The notes beneath the pieces were generated by a model, which saw nothing but the letters and a program-made list of their open reading frames with translations, had not been told where the DNA came from and did no database searches. Shown piece by piece: positions 33,135 to 47,700 of a stretch of DNA of 64,000 nucleotides (positions within the stretch are counted from its first letter, which is position 1; each line of letters begins with the position of its first letter). The stretch covers positions 118,660,046 through 118,724,045 of the forward strand of contig CM071600.1 in NCBI GenBank assembly GCA_036435485.1, given 5' to 3'. Source of the DNA: Saposhnikovia divaricata. Taxonomy: Eukaryota; Streptophyta; Magnoliopsida; Apiales; Apiaceae. Both the position numbers and the translations under genes were made by a program.

Positions 33135-33511
33135 TTACCAACCTTGAGAAGGTTGCTTCATCCAAACTTTAGTAAAAATGTCTGCCAACTGTTTTTCACA
33201 AGGAACAAAATGCAGTTCCACAGTGCCTTCCATCACATGCTCCCTGATGAAATGGTATCTGATGTCTATGTGCTTGGTTCTAAAATGCTGCACTGGATTC
33301 TGTGATATTGCAATTGCACTGGTGTTATCACAGAAAATTGGGATTTTTTCAACTTTAACTCCGTAGTCAAGTAGTTGATTTCTCATCCATAGAATCTGTG
33401 AACAGCAACTCCCAGCGGCTATGTATTCAGCCTCTGCAGTTGAGGTAGATATTGAGTTCTGCTTCTTACTGAACCATGAGACCAGCTTGTTTCCCAAGAA
33501 TTGACAGGTTC
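33135..33511 (-). pseudogene. E2 RNase H, C-terminal part, cut off by the tandem LTR array
   Basis: The frame reads LGNKLVSWFSKKQNSIST, STAEAEYIAAGSCCSQ and DNTSAIAISQNPVQH, then IDIRYHFIREHV, all RNase H and tail blocks of copia pol. It ends in a frameshift just after DIFTK, where PLDE is expected. The upstream half of the domain lies at 47771-47990, beyond the 14.25 kb insert, which split the conserved STSG.CQFLG block. Confidence 0.85.
33507..33511. repeat. target site duplication of the tandem LTR array, left
   Basis: GGTTC directly before TGTAACACC; repeated at 47766-47770. Confidence 0.93.
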
Positions 33512-34448
33512 TGTAACACCCTCACTAACCAATATTAAGATTATATGCTTTTATAATTAATTAAACATTAATATAGAAGAAATTTTAGAAAATTCGGCAT
33601 GATGTGTTCGTAATTAGGACTAACCACCTGCCCAAATCAACCAACTAATACTAAAACAGTTCACTTGCGTGATAATAACAAAACCATAGAGAAATGTAAC
33701 TACACCAACCAAGACCGCTCACAGGCCACAGTATGAAACAACTACTAATTAACTATTACAACCCAATACTGAATAAAATAATATACAACTCCACAGAATA
33801 AAATAATCTGTCTACTAATACAGAAATGATATGAAACAGGGTTATAAGCTCACTACCCATCCCACCACCTCGACTCTCTGGCTGCCTCTACGGCTACCCC
33901 AACCAGACGGTCCACTCCTTCTAGACATCTTCGAGCTTAGCTGAGGAAACAGAATTAGCAAGCAAGTGAGCTAAAATGCTCAGCAAGTATATATATAATT
34001 AAAAGCATAAACAAACTGAAATGTTTGCAAGTTTGTCAAGAACTAACAATCAACAATATAAAATCTCAACTGAAAGATACGTCTCTTGTCTGAATCATAA
34101 AATAGAAGAGGATTGGACTATCATGCATTTTATAAATAAAAACAATCATAAGGTTAGGCTGCTGATCAGTCACGCACTAACCCCGGACAAACGCACACAG
34201 CAATGTCCTTAATGGATCCACGACACACATTGGCCTTAATAATTTCTGACCACGAATCTGGTCCGACCCTTACGGTCCACATTTTAAAAAAAAACTAACA
34301 GTCCAATCCTATAACTAGACATCAGGTGTCGGAACAATCGACCACCTCAACTGCCAAACACCCTGGACACTTACGTTCTAGGTCAACATCTCAAATCTCG
34401 CAAAATAAAATAAGGTCGGGTAATTTCTGACCTAGATATCGACAAGTT

Positions 34449-34519
<71 letters not shown>

Positions 34520-36602
34520 AGGGGTATGGATGTAAGTCAATCCACTAAAAGAATCAACGAAATCAATATAATCGATTTGGGGTATAACAATTTAATATTC
34601 GAATTTAAGGGAAATTAACGGAACAATTATAACAAGGATAATTCGAACGAGCATATGAATCAAGTTATAATAATCATAATTCACTTGAAAGATAAGTGAA
34701 GTAATTTACTTGCCTTAACCAGGAAATCACAGGATTCGAAGAGCCTTTACGTCCTCAGCTTTAGCTTTCCCTTTATCCACGGGATCTACACACAATATAA
34801 CACTATTTTAGAATTCTATTCAATATTCGCTAATCGATATTAACATTTAACTTAATCTACCACCGCGAATAGTCTCCTAATTTATATTTATTTAATTATA
34901 TACTAACATTATATAAGCCACGGATAAAAATATTTAATCATAATTGACACATTAAAACATAATCAATCAGTTTTAAAATATGAAGCCCGACTCATAACTT
35001 ATGCAAGTTGTATAATTATACCTACCCATTTTCAAGAAATAAATTAAGATTTTTAGAAAAATTTTGACGGCATCCCCTTTATACGGGGGACTGCCAGTCG
35101 GGATACAGCCGACACAACCAACACAATCCTTAATTACCAATTAAATCCATATTTTAACTAGCATTCCCCATTTATTATAATCTCAATCCAATACAGTTTA
35201 AATAATTAATACTAAATCGATAATAAATTACAATTTATTCATAAATATTAAATTTAAATTCTTGGCTCAGAAAATCATCATCATCGCCAATTACTATCGA
35301 CTCAATTTATTTAATATCACCGTCGATAGGGCAAAATTTTGAGGGTTCCCTAATTTGGGCCTCCAACTCAAAATTTCGCACGAAATTAATTATAATAATT
35401 TTTGTAATTCCACAGATAAAAATCGAATAATCATGGCTACAATCATCAATATTCGAATTCAATAACCACAGGAATTAGCATTTCAACAGTTAATCGAACC
35501 ATATTATCGAGAATTTGGAAACTCAGTACATGGAAACTCAAGCACAAACGACTGGACATCCAGCCACCAACAATAACACCCACGATAATACATACACACA
35601 CCACCATAAACCACACACACGCACGCACACACACACACACCCACAGCGAAGCACAGACACAATTTCGAAGGCAGGATAGTGGTAAACAAAGGCACACAGC
35701 GACGAACACAGCAAAGAAACGACGAGCAGAGATCAAAACTCTGATCATCAACACAACCTCAACTGTTCTTACTCGAACATACACTTATACACATAGCCAC
35801 CATGCGCATAAATCAGGCGCAACAGTTACTAGCCACGCTGAAATCGGAATCGGAGAGGAGATGGAGTTTTGCGAGAGGGAGGGGCGAGAGTGTAGAGAGG
35901 AAGAGAATGAGAGAGATTGAAAGGAGAGATAGTTGAGAGATTTTGTGGGAGAGAGATTTTTCCAGAATAATCGAGAGAATATCAAGCCCAACTGTGATTT
36001 CCAATTTAGGGATTTGAGTTATAAGGATTTGGGGAAAAATCTAAAAACATTTTTTTGTGAATTCTTTTTAAATGAAACTCATAAAAATCAATTTATAAAA
36101 TCAAAATTAAATACAAAATGGATGGAATATTAAATTTAAAAATTTAAAAATGAAGAATGTAAAATTTCGACCACCCACATATTTTTAAAATATTTTTAGG
36201 ATTAAAAACGAATTAAATATGGATTTTACAAGATTATCCCTAAAATGGAAAAATAATTCAAGAAATCATTTTAAAATTCTCAAAACCAAAAATAATTCAT
36301 CCAATATTTTTAAAAGTCATATAAACTAATAAAGTCAATAATGAAAAAGATTTCAGGATTTCTGCTAATCCCGAGGATTTTATAAAATTCACAGAAAGTA
36401 AATTTAACACAATTAATTAGGAGATAAATCCCCAAAAATATAATTAAAAACATTCGGGCTTACACATCACATATAAATCATCCATTAAGCCCACAAATTT
36501 ATTCCACAGATACTTTACCTCCTCAACAAAATTTATACGCCACATAATTCATATTTAATATTAAATAAATAATTATTATTACTAAATTTTTAAGGCGTTA
36601 TA
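33512..36602 (-). repeat. array LTR copy A
   Basis: 3,091 bp. It keeps the outer terminus TGTAACACC. It is longer than the others only because of an expanded AT repeat at 34451-34516. Confidence 0.9.
34451..34516. repeat. (AT)n microsatellite in copy A
   Basis: About 66 bp of pure AT dinucleotide. The same site in copies B, C and D has roughly 20, 10 and 12 bp, so it is a fast-evolving marker of the copies. Confidence 0.95.
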
Positions 36603-36619
36603 CCCTTCCCCCCTTAAAA
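36603..36619 (-). promoter_or_regulatory. polypurine-tract linker A/B
   Basis: 17 bp; minus strand TTTTAAGGGGGGAAGGG, directly followed by the TATAACGCC start of copy A. Confidence 0.75.
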
Positions 36620-39600
36620 GGTAACACCCTCACCAACCAATATTAAGATTATATGCTTTTATAATTAATTAAACATTAATATAGAAGAAATTTTAGAAAA
36701 TTCGGCATGATGTGTTCGTAATTAGGACTAACCACCTGCCCAAATCAACCAACTAATACTAAAACAGTTCACTTGCGTGATAATAACAAAACCATAGAGA
36801 AATGTAACTACACCAACCAAGACCGCTCACAGGCCACAATATGAAACAACTACTCATTAACTATTACAACCCAATACTGAATAAAATAATATACAACTCC
36901 AAAGAATAAAATAATCTGTCTACTAATACAGAAATGATATGAAACAGGGTTATAAGCTCACTACCCATCCCACCACCTCGACTCTCTGGCTGCCTCTATG
37001 GCTACCCCAACCAGACGGTCCACTCCTTCTAGACATCTTCGAGCTTAGCTGAGGAAACAGAATTAGCAAGCAAGTGAGCTAAAATGCTTAGCAAGTATAT
37101 ATATAATTAAAAGCATAAACAAACTGAAATGTTTGCAAGTTTGTCAAGAACTAACAATCAACAATATAAAAGCTCAACTAAAAGATACGTCTCTTGTCTG
37201 AATCATAAAATAGAAGAGGATTAGACTATCATGCATTTTATAAATAAAAACAATCATAAGGTTAGGCTGCTGATCAGTCACGCACTAACCCCGGACAAAC
37301 GCACACAGCAATGTCCTTAATGGATCCACGACACACATTGGCCTTAATAATTTCTGACCACGAATCTGGTCCGACCCTTACGGTCCACATTTTTAAAAAA
37401 ACTAACAGTCCAATCCTATAACTAGACATCAGGTGTCGGAACAATTGACCACCTCAACTGCCAAACACCTTGGACACTTACGTTCCAGGTCAACATCTCA
37501 AATCTCGCAAAATAAAATAAGGTCGGGTAATTTCTGACCTAGATATCGACAAGTTTGATATATATATATATATATATACAAGGGGTATGGATGTAAGTCA
37601 ATCCACTAAAAGAATCAACGAAATCAATATAATCGATTTGGGGTATAACAATTTAATATTCGAATTTAAGGGAAATTAACGGAACAATTATAACAAGGAT
37701 AATTCGAACGAGCATATGAATCAAGTTATAATAATCATAATTCACTTGAAAGATAAGTGAAGTAATTTACTTGCCTTAACCAGGAAATCACAGGATTCGA
37801 AGAGTCTTTACGTCCTCAGCTTTAGCTTTCCTTTTATCCACGGGATCTACACACAATATAACACTATTTTAGAATTCTATTCAATATTCGCTAATCGATA
37901 TTAACATTTAACTTAATCTACCCCCGCGAATAGTCTCCTAATTTATATTTATTTAATTATATACTAACATTATATAAGCCACGGATAAAAATATTTAATC
38001 ATAATTGACACATTAACACATAATCAATCAGTTTTAAAATATGAAGCCCGACTCATAACTTATGCAAGTTGTATAATTATACCTACTCATTTTCAAGAAA
38101 TAAATTAAGATTTTTAGAAAAATTTTGACGGCATCCCCTTTATACGGGGGACTGCCAGTCGGGATACAACCGACACAACCAACACAATCCTCAATTACCA
38201 ATTAAATCCATATTTTAACTAGCATTCCCCATTTATTATAATCTCAATCCAATACAGTTTAAATAATTAATACTAAATCGATAATAAATTACAATTTATT
38301 CATAAATATTAAATTTAAATTCTTGGCTCAGAAAATCATCATCATCGCCAATTACTATCGACTCAATTTATTTAATATCACCGTCGATAGGGCAAAATTT
38401 TGAGGGTTCCCTAATTTGGGCCTCCAACTCAAAATTTCGCACGAAATTAATTATAATAATTGTTGTAATTCCACAGATAAAAATCGAATAATCATGGCTA
38501 CAATCATCAATATTCGAATTCAATAACCACAGGAATTAGCATTTCAACAGTTAATCGAACCATATTATCGAGAATTTGGAAACTCAGTACATGGAAACTC
38601 AAGCACAAACGACTGGACATCCAGCCACCAACAATAACACCCACGATAATACATACACACACCACCATAAACCACACATACGCACGCACACACACACACA
38701 CACACCCACAGAGAAGCACAGACATAATTTCGAAGGCAGGACAGTGGTAAACAAAGGCACACAGCGACGAACACAGCAAAGAAACGACGAGCAGAGATCA
38801 AAACTCTGATCATCAACACAACCTCAACTGTTCTTACTCGAACATACACTTATACACATAGCCACCATGCGCATAAATCAGGCGCAACAGTTACTAGCCA
38901 CGCTGAAATCGGAATCGGAGAGGAGAGGGAGTTTTGCGAGAGGGAGGGGCGAGAGTGTAGAGAGGAAGAGAATGAGAGAGATTGAAAGGAGAGATAGTTG
39001 AGAGATTTTGTGGGAGAGAGATTTTTCCAGAATAATCGAGAGAATATCAAGCCCAACTGTGATTTCCAATTTAGGGATTTGAGTTATAAGGATTTGGGGA
39101 AAAATCTAAAAACATTTTTTGTGAATTCTTTTTTAAATGAAACTCATAAAAATCAATTTATAAAATCACAATCAAATACAAAATGGATGGAATATTAAAT
39201 TTAAAATTTAAAAATGAAGAATGTAAAATTACGACCACCCATATATTTTTAAAATATTTTTAGGATTAAAAACGAATTAAATATGGATTTTACAAGATTA
39301 TCCCTAAAATGGAAAAATAATTCATGAAATCATTTTAAAATTCTCAAAACCAAAAATAATTCATCCAATATTTTTAAAAGTCATAAAAACTAATAAAGTC
39401 AATAATGAAAAAGATTTCAGGATTTCTGCTAATCCCGAGGATTTTATAAAATTCACAGAAAGTAAATTTAACATAATTAATTAGGAGATAAATCCCCAAA
39501 AATATAATTAAAAACATTCGGGATTACACATCACATATAAATCATCCATTAAGCCCACAAATATTATTCCACAGATACTTTACCTCCTCAACAAAATATA

Positions 39601-39667
39601 TACGTCACATAATTCACATTTAATATTAAATAAATAATTATTATTACTAAATTTTTAAGGCGTTATA
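36620..39667 (-). repeat. array LTR copy B
   Basis: 3,048 bp. It starts GGTAACACC on the plus strand instead of TGTAACACC. It shares diagnostic variants with copy A (for example TATACGGGGG and ACTATCGACTC). Confidence 0.9.
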
Positions 39668-39685
39668 CCCTTCCCCCCCTTAAAA
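39668..39685 (-). promoter_or_regulatory. polypurine-tract linker B/C
   Basis: 18 bp, as the A/B linker but with seven instead of six C/G in the run. Confidence 0.75.
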
Positions 39686-42600
39686 GGTAACACTCTCACT
39701 AACCAATATTAAGATTATATGCTTTTATAATTAATTAAACATTAATATAGAAGAAATTTTAGAAAATTCAGCATGATGTGTTCGTAATTAGGACTAATGT
39801 AACATCCCGACTTTTCAGGATATTAATTTCTAATTTCGAAACTTAAATAAATGGAATTCTTTATTCAAATAATCCAAAATTAACAAAAGTCAAATGCAGC
39901 GGTCAAATTCAATATTCTAAAATCATCAAATCGGAGACGCAGCTCCACAAATCCAATATTCAATATCTAATAAAGTACTGCAAATTTTATTCAATAATAA
40001 GATAAGTCTTTTCCAATAATATCATCTAAATCAAGTAGCACGAAATCCACACAGTCCACATCCTTAATCTTAATAAGCTTCCAAAAATCCGAACCTGAAA
40101 CATATTAAAACAATGAGCTGCGAAGCCCAGCAAGTAACTATCGCCCAACGGCTCAAAAATAATATTTTTTTAAAAAAAGAGCAAAATTTCTGAAACTTTA
40201 AATCGATAAAAGAATCTAACCAATAAAATCATATTTTATTCCCACAGTTCTAAATTACGGTCACACTAACCAGTGACATGGTTCTATGTTCGATGGGGCC
40301 AGTTTACGTATCTATGTGTTCCGGAACGTGCGTAAACTAGTTCTATGATTCTATATGTCACACTATCCAGTGACCGGATTCTATGATTCGATACGCAACT
40401 AAAACCGGGGAATTCTAAAATAATTCTTTTTCTAAAATCAATTTTCGATAACCAAATCAAACAGATATTTTGAAACAGAATAAAACAGAATTTATAACGA
40501 GCAACGAAAAGTTACTTACCTCGAAATCGACTGAATACCAAAATTTAAACATGAACAGTCCTATATATTCAATTAATAAACCACAAAGCAATTAATCATG
40601 TATTTTATAACAAATTATATATAAACAATTTACACGGCCTGCCAGAGACTATATCCAACTAATATGTCAAAATAAATTAATAGGCCTTAAGACATTAAAC
40701 CCAACGTGGCACACATGAGACTTAATCAGTTAAGACGTAAAACTGTAGAAAGGTATTGACATGCTCGTACTAACATAATTCTAACCCATTATTAAGATAA
40801 TAACAATTAATAATAAATATAACGAGTTACCCACCTTAATTAACAACATAATTTAACATGATGTATCAAGTATCAACTAATGATTTTAATCTACTGTCCA
40901 TGAACGATAATGAAAAATAGAAGTAAAATATTAGGAATTAAATTCTAAAATATTTACATATAAATTTGTAACTTTTCTTTTTATTTAAATTTTATACATA
41001 AAAATAATTTTTGATAAGATATCTTTAAACTATAATTTTCTACAAGATCATTTGATTCCTAAACAAAAACACCACCACATACTAAGCACATAGAGCAACA
41101 CCTATAAATTTTTTTTTTTTTTTAAACATTACTCACGCGTGCATATTTTGTGTAATATGTCAGAAGCATCAAAATTCATGAGGCTATATCATTCATGTTT
41201 AGTAAAGTGAATATATATAATATACCTTTTTCCCCCTTTCCAAGTGCATAGACAAAAATTAATATAAAACCATTCAGAAAACCTTCATACAATACATTAA
41301 ATTGGATATTAATACATGTAAATCAGATTACGGTTAATAAAAGGAGACAGAAAGACATATACAAGGCTTACACAGAACCACACAGCACATAAGGAATTCA
41401 TGTAGTTATGAAACGGAGCTAGAGAAAATAAGTACCTTTTTTTTTCGAATTCCTGTACACCTTTTTAATTATCTAGAGGGATTCTTATATAGGCTCTCAA
41501 ACCCTAATTTTTATTCGGGTAATTCTAATACTTTCCTCCTAAAATCTATAACCTCTCCAAGTAATTTCTTGAAATAAAGGATTCTAGCACACATAATTAA
41601 CATAATTAAAAAGATATTGATTCACTAAAATATTATTACTCTTCTTTCCCAATATAACGAATCTTATTCTTTAAAATTCTAGAATTTTCTAAATAAAATA
41701 AATATCTAATTAAAAATTACTTTAAAATCTAATATCCAATTTTAAAAATAAAAATAAAATTACGGATTTTACAACTAACCACCTGCCCAAATCAACCAAC
41801 TAATACTAAAACAGTTCACTTGCGTGATAATAACAAAACCATAGAGAAATGTGACTACACCAACCAAGACCGCTCACATGCCATAGTATGAAACAACTAC
41901 TAATTAACTATTACAACCCAATACTGAATGAAATAATATACAACTCCACAGAATAAAATAATCTGTCTACTAATACAGAAATGATATGAAACAGGGTTAT
42001 AAGCTCACTACCCATCCCACCACCTCGACTCTCTGGCTGCCTCTATGGCTACCCCAACCAGACGGTCCACTCCTTCTAGACATCTTCGAGCTTAGCTGAG
42101 GAAACAGAATTAGCAAGCAAGTGAGCTAAAATGCTCAGCAAGTATATATATATAATTAAAAGCATAAACAAACTGAAATGTTTGCAAGTTTGTCAAGAAC
42201 TAACAATCAACAATATAAAAGCTCAACTGAAAGATACGTCTCTTGTCTGAATCATAAAATAGAAGAGGATTGGACTATCATGCATTTTATAAATAAAAAC
42301 AATCATAAGGTTAGGCTGCTGATCAGTCACGCACTAACCCTGGACAAACGCACACAACAATGTCCTTAATGGATCCACGGCACACATTCGCCTTAATAAT
42401 TTTTGACCACGAATCTGGTCCGACCCTTACGGTCCACATTTTTAAAAAAACTAACAGTCCAATCCTAACTAGACATCAGGTGTCAGAACAATCGACCACC
42501 TCAACTGCCAAACACCCTGGACACTTACGTTCCACGTCAACATCTCAAATCTCGCAAAATAAAATAAGGTCGGGTAATTTCTGACCTAGATATCGACAAG

Positions 42601-43720
42601 TTTGATATATATATACAAGGGGTATGGATGTAAGTCAATCCACTAAAAGAATCAACGAAATCAATATAATCGATTTGGGGTATAACAATTTAATATTCGA
42701 ATTTAAGGGAAATTAACGGAACAATTATAACAAGGATAATTCGAACGAGCATATGAATCAAGTTATAATAATCATAATTCACTTGAAAGATAAGTGAAGT
42801 AATTTACTTGCCTTAACCAGGAAATCACAGGATTCGAAGAGTCTTTATGTCCTCAGCTTTAGCTTTCCCTTTATCCACGGGATCTACACACAATATAACA
42901 CTATTTTAGAATTCTATTCAATATTCGCTAATCGATATTAACATTTAACTTAATCTACCCCCGCGAATAGTCTCCTAATTTATATTTATTTAATTATATA
43001 CTAACTTTATATAAGCCACAGATAAAAATATTTAATCATAATTGACACATTAACACATAATCAATCAGTTTTAAAATATGAAACCCTACTCATAACTTAT
43101 GCAAGTTGTATAATTATACCTACTCATTTTCAAGAAATAAATTAAGATTTTTAGAAAAATTTTGACGGCATCCCCTTTATATGGGGGACTGCCAGTCGGG
43201 ATACAGCCGACACAACCAACACAATCCTCAATTACCAATTAAATCCATATTTTAACTAGCATTCCCCATTTATTATAATCTCAATCCAATACAGTTTAAA
43301 TAATTAATACTAAATCGATAATAAATTACAATTTATTCATAAATATTAAATTTAAATTCTTGGCTCTAGAAAATCATCATCATCGCCAATTACTATCCAC
43401 TCAATTTATTTAATATCACCGTCGATAGGGCAAAATTTTGAGGGTTCCCTAATTTGGGCCTCCAACTCAAAATTTCGCACGAAATTAATTATAATAATTG
43501 TTGTAATTCCACAGATAAAAATCGAATAATCATGGCTACAATCATCAATATTCGAATTCAATAACCACAGGAATTAGCATTTCAACAGTTAATCGAACCA
43601 TATTATCGAGAATTTGGAAACTCAGTACATGGAAACTCAAGCACAAACGACTGGACATCCAGCCACCAACAATAACACCCACGATAATACATACACACAC
43701 CACCATAAACCACACACACG

Positions 43721-43753
<33 letters not shown>

Positions 43754-44707
43754 AGCGAAGCACAGACACAATTTCGAAGGCAGGACAGTGGTAAACAAAG
43801 GCACACAGCGACGAACAAAGCAAAGAAACGACGAGCAGAGATCAAAACTCTGATCATCAACACAACCTCAACTGTTCTTACTCGAACATACACTTATACA
43901 CACAGCCACCATGTGCATAAATCAGGCGCAACAGTTATAGCCACGCTGAAATCGGAATCGGAGAGGAGAGGGAGTTTTGCGAGAGGGAGGGGCGAGAGTG
44001 TAGAGAGGAAGAGAATGCGAGAGATTGAAAGGAGAGATAGTTGAGAGATTTTGTGGGAGAGAGATTTTTCCAGAATAACCGAGAGAATATCAAGCCCAAC
44101 TGTGATTTCCAATTTAGGGATTTGAGTTATAAGGATTTGGGGAAAAATCTAAAAACATTTTTTTGTGAATTCTTTTTAAATGAAACTCATAAAAATTAAT
44201 TTATAAAATCACAATTAAATACAAAATGGATGGAATATTAAATATAAAAATTTAAAAATGAAGAATGTAAAATTTCGATCACCCACATATTTTTAAAATA
44301 TTTTTAGGATTAAAAACGAATTAAATATGGATTTTACAAGATTAAATCCCTAAAATGGAAAAATAATTCATGAATTCATTTTAAAATTCTCAAAACCAAA
44401 AATAATTCATCCATAAAAGTCATATAAACTCATAAAGTCAATAATGAAAAATATTTCAGGATTTCTGCTAATCCCGAGGATTTTATAAAATTCACAAAAA
44501 GTAAATTTAACACAATTAATTAGGAGATAAATCCCCAAAAATATAATTAAAAACATCCGGGTTTACACATCACATATAAATCATCCATTAAGCCCACAAA
44601 TATTATTCCACGGATACTTTACCTCCTCAACAAAACTTATACGCCACATAATTCACATTTAATATTAAATAAATAATTATTATTACTAAAATTTTTAAGG
44701 CGTTATA
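39686..44707 (-). repeat. array LTR copy C (interrupted)
   Basis: 3,041 bp once the 1,976 bp solo LTR at 39798-41773 and one ACTAA duplication are removed. It shares variants with copy D (TATATGGGGG, ACTATCCACTC, GATTAAATCCC). Confidence 0.9.
39798..41773. mobile_element. solo LTR inside array copy C
   Basis: 1,976 bp from TGTAACATCCCGAC to ACGGATTTTACA, flanked by ACTAA at 39793-39797 and 41774-41778. Removing it restores the exact sequence of the other copies (GGACTAACCACCTGCC). It has no ORF and no second LTR, so it is a solo LTR left after recombination of a larger element, gypsy-type from the TGTAACATCCCGA start. It contains a T tract and AT-rich DNA and one block with CACTAACCAGTGACATGG-like repeats near 40262-40385. 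Confidence 0.88.
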
Positions 44708-44724
44708 CCCTTCCCCCCTTAAAA
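44708..44724 (-). promoter_or_regulatory. polypurine-tract linker C/D
   Basis: 17 bp, identical to the A/B linker. Confidence 0.75.
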
Positions 44725-47700
44725 GGTAACACCCTCACTAACCAATATTAAGATTATATGCTTTTATAATTAATTAAACATTAATATAGAAGAAATTTTA
44801 GAAAATTCGGCATGATGTGTTCGTAACTTGGACTAACCACCAGCCCAAATCAACCAACTAATACTAAAACAGTTCACTTTCGTGATAATAACAAAACCAT
44901 AGAGAAATGTAACTACACCAACCAAGACCGCTCACAGGCCACAGTATGAAACAACTACTAATTAACTATTACAACCCAATACTGAATAAAATAATATACA
45001 ACTCCAAAGAATAAAATAATCTGTCTACTAATACAGAAATGATATGAAATAGGGTTATAAGCTCACTACCCATCCCACCACCTCGACTCTCTGGCTGCCT
45101 CTATGGCTACCCCAACCAGACGGTCAACTCCTTCTAGACATCTTCGAGCTTAACTGAGGAAACAGAATTAGCAAGCAAGTGAGCTAAAATGCTCAGCAAG
45201 TATATATATAATTAAAAGCATAAACAAACTGAAATGTTTGCAAGTCTGTCAAGAACTAACAATCAACAATATAAAAGCTCAACTGAAAGATACGTCTCTT
45301 GTCTGAATCATAAAATAGAAGAGGATTGGACTATCATGCATTTTATAAATAAAAACAATCATAAGGTTAGGCTGCTGATCAGTCACGCACTAACCCCGGA
45401 CAAACGCACACAGCAATGTCCTTAATGGATCCACGGCACACATTGGCCTTAATAATTTCTGACCACGAATCTGGTCCGACCCTTACGGTCCACATTTTTT
45501 AAAAAAACTAACAGTCCAATCCTATAACTAGACATCAGGTGTCGGAACAATCGACCACCTCAACTGCCAAACACCCTGGGCACTTACGTTCCAGGTCAAC
45601 ATCTCAAATCTCGCAAAATAAAATAAGGTCGGGTAATTTCTGACCTAGATATCAACAAGTTTGATATATATATATACAAGGGGTATGGATGTAAGTCAAT
45701 CCACTAAAAGAATCAACGAAATCAATATAATCGATTTGGGGTATAACAATTTAATATTCGAATTTAAGGGAAATTAACGGAACAATTATAACAAGGATAA
45801 TTCGAACGAGCATATGAATCAAGTTATAATAATCATAATTCACTTGAAAGATAAGTGAAGTAATTTACTTGCCTTAACCAGGAAATCACAGGATTCGAAG
45901 AGTCTTTACGTCCTCAGCTTTAGCTTTCCCTTTATCCACGGGATCTACACACAATATAACACTATTTTAGAATTCTATTCAATATTCGCTAATCGATATT
46001 AACATTTAACTTAATCTACCCCCGCGAATAGTCTCCTAATTTATACTTATTTAATTATATAATAACATTATATAAGCCACGGATAAAAATATTTAATCAT
46101 AATTGACACATTAACACATAATCAATCAGTTTTAAAATATGAAGCCCTACTCATAACTTATGCAAGTTGTATAATTATACCTACTCATTTTCAAGAAATA
46201 AATTAAGATTTTTAGAAAAATTTTGACGGCATCCCCTTTATATGGGGGACTGCCAGTCGGGATACAGCCGACACAACCAACACAATCCTCAATTACCAAT
46301 TAAATCCATATTTTAACTAGCATTCCCCATTTATTATAATCTCAATCCAATACAGTTTAAATAATTAATACTAAATCGATAATAAATTACAATTTATTCA
46401 TAAATATTAAATTTAAATTCTTGGCTCAGAAAATCATCATCATCGCCAATTACTATCCACTCAATTTATTTAATATCACCGTCGATAGGGCAAAATTTTG
46501 AGGGTTCCCTAATTTGGGCCTCCAACTCAAAATTTCGCACGAAATTAATTATAATAATTGTTGTAATTCCACAGATAAAAATCGAATAATCATGGCTACA
46601 ATCATCAATATTCGAATTCAATAACCACAGGAATTAGCATTTCAACAGTTAATCGAACCATATTATCGAGAATTTGGAAACTCAGTACATGGAAACTCAA
46701 GCACAAACGACTGGACATCCAGCCACCAACAATAACACCCACGATAATACATACACACACCACCATAAACCACACACACGCACGCACACACACACACACC
46801 CACAGCGAAGCACAGACACAATTTCAAAGGCAGGACAGTGGTAAACAAAGGCACACAGCGACGAACACAGCAAAGAAACGACGAGCAGAGATCAAAACTC
46901 CGATCATCAACACAACCTCAACTGTTCTTACTCGAACATACACTTATACACACAGCCACCACGCGCATAAATCAGGCGCAACAGTTACTTGCCACGCTGA
47001 AATCGGAATCGGAGAGGACAAGGAGTTTTACGAGAGGGAGGGGCGAGAGTGTAGAGAGGAAGAGAATGAGAGAGATTGAAAGGAGAGATAGTTGAGAGAT
47101 TTTGTGGGAAAGAGATTTTTCCAGAATAACCGAGAGAATATCAAGCCCAACTGTGATTTCCAATTTAGGGATTTGAGTTATAAGGATTTGGGGAAAAATC
47201 TAAAAACATTTTTTTGTGAATTCTTTTTAAATGAAACTCATAAAAATCAATTTATAAAATCACAATTAAATACAAAATGGATGGAATATTAAATTTAAAA
47301 ATTTAAAAATGAAGAATGTAAAATTATGATCACCCACATATTTTTAAAATATTTTTAGGATTAAAAACGAATTAAATATGGATTTTACCAGATTAAATCC
47401 CTAAAATGGAAAAATAATTCATGAAATCATTTTAAAATTCTCAAAACCAAAAATAATTCATCCAATATTTTTAAAAGTCATATAAACTAATAAAGTCAAT
47501 AATGAAAAAGATTTCAGAATTTCTGCTAATCCCGAGAATTTTATAAAATTCACAGAAAGTAAATTTAACACAATTAATTAGGAGATAAATCCCCAAAAAT
47601 ATAATTAAAAACATCCGGGCTTACACATCACATATAAATCATCCATTAAGCCCACAAATATTATTCCACAGATACTTTACCTCCTCAACAAAATTTATAC

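Noticed and set aside
34021..34212. 63-residue frame (MFASLSRTNNQQYK) kept in three array copies
   Set aside because: It is not on the transcribed strand of the LTR, has no domain, and is lost in copy B by a stop. It is best explained by shared ancestry.
35446..39198. Similar ORFs repeated in each array copy (Cys/Val-rich on minus, His/Thr-rich on plus)
   Set aside because: They run through CA microsatellites and differ in length between copies according to repeat number, and no domain is visible. Conservation reflects the recent copying of the LTR.
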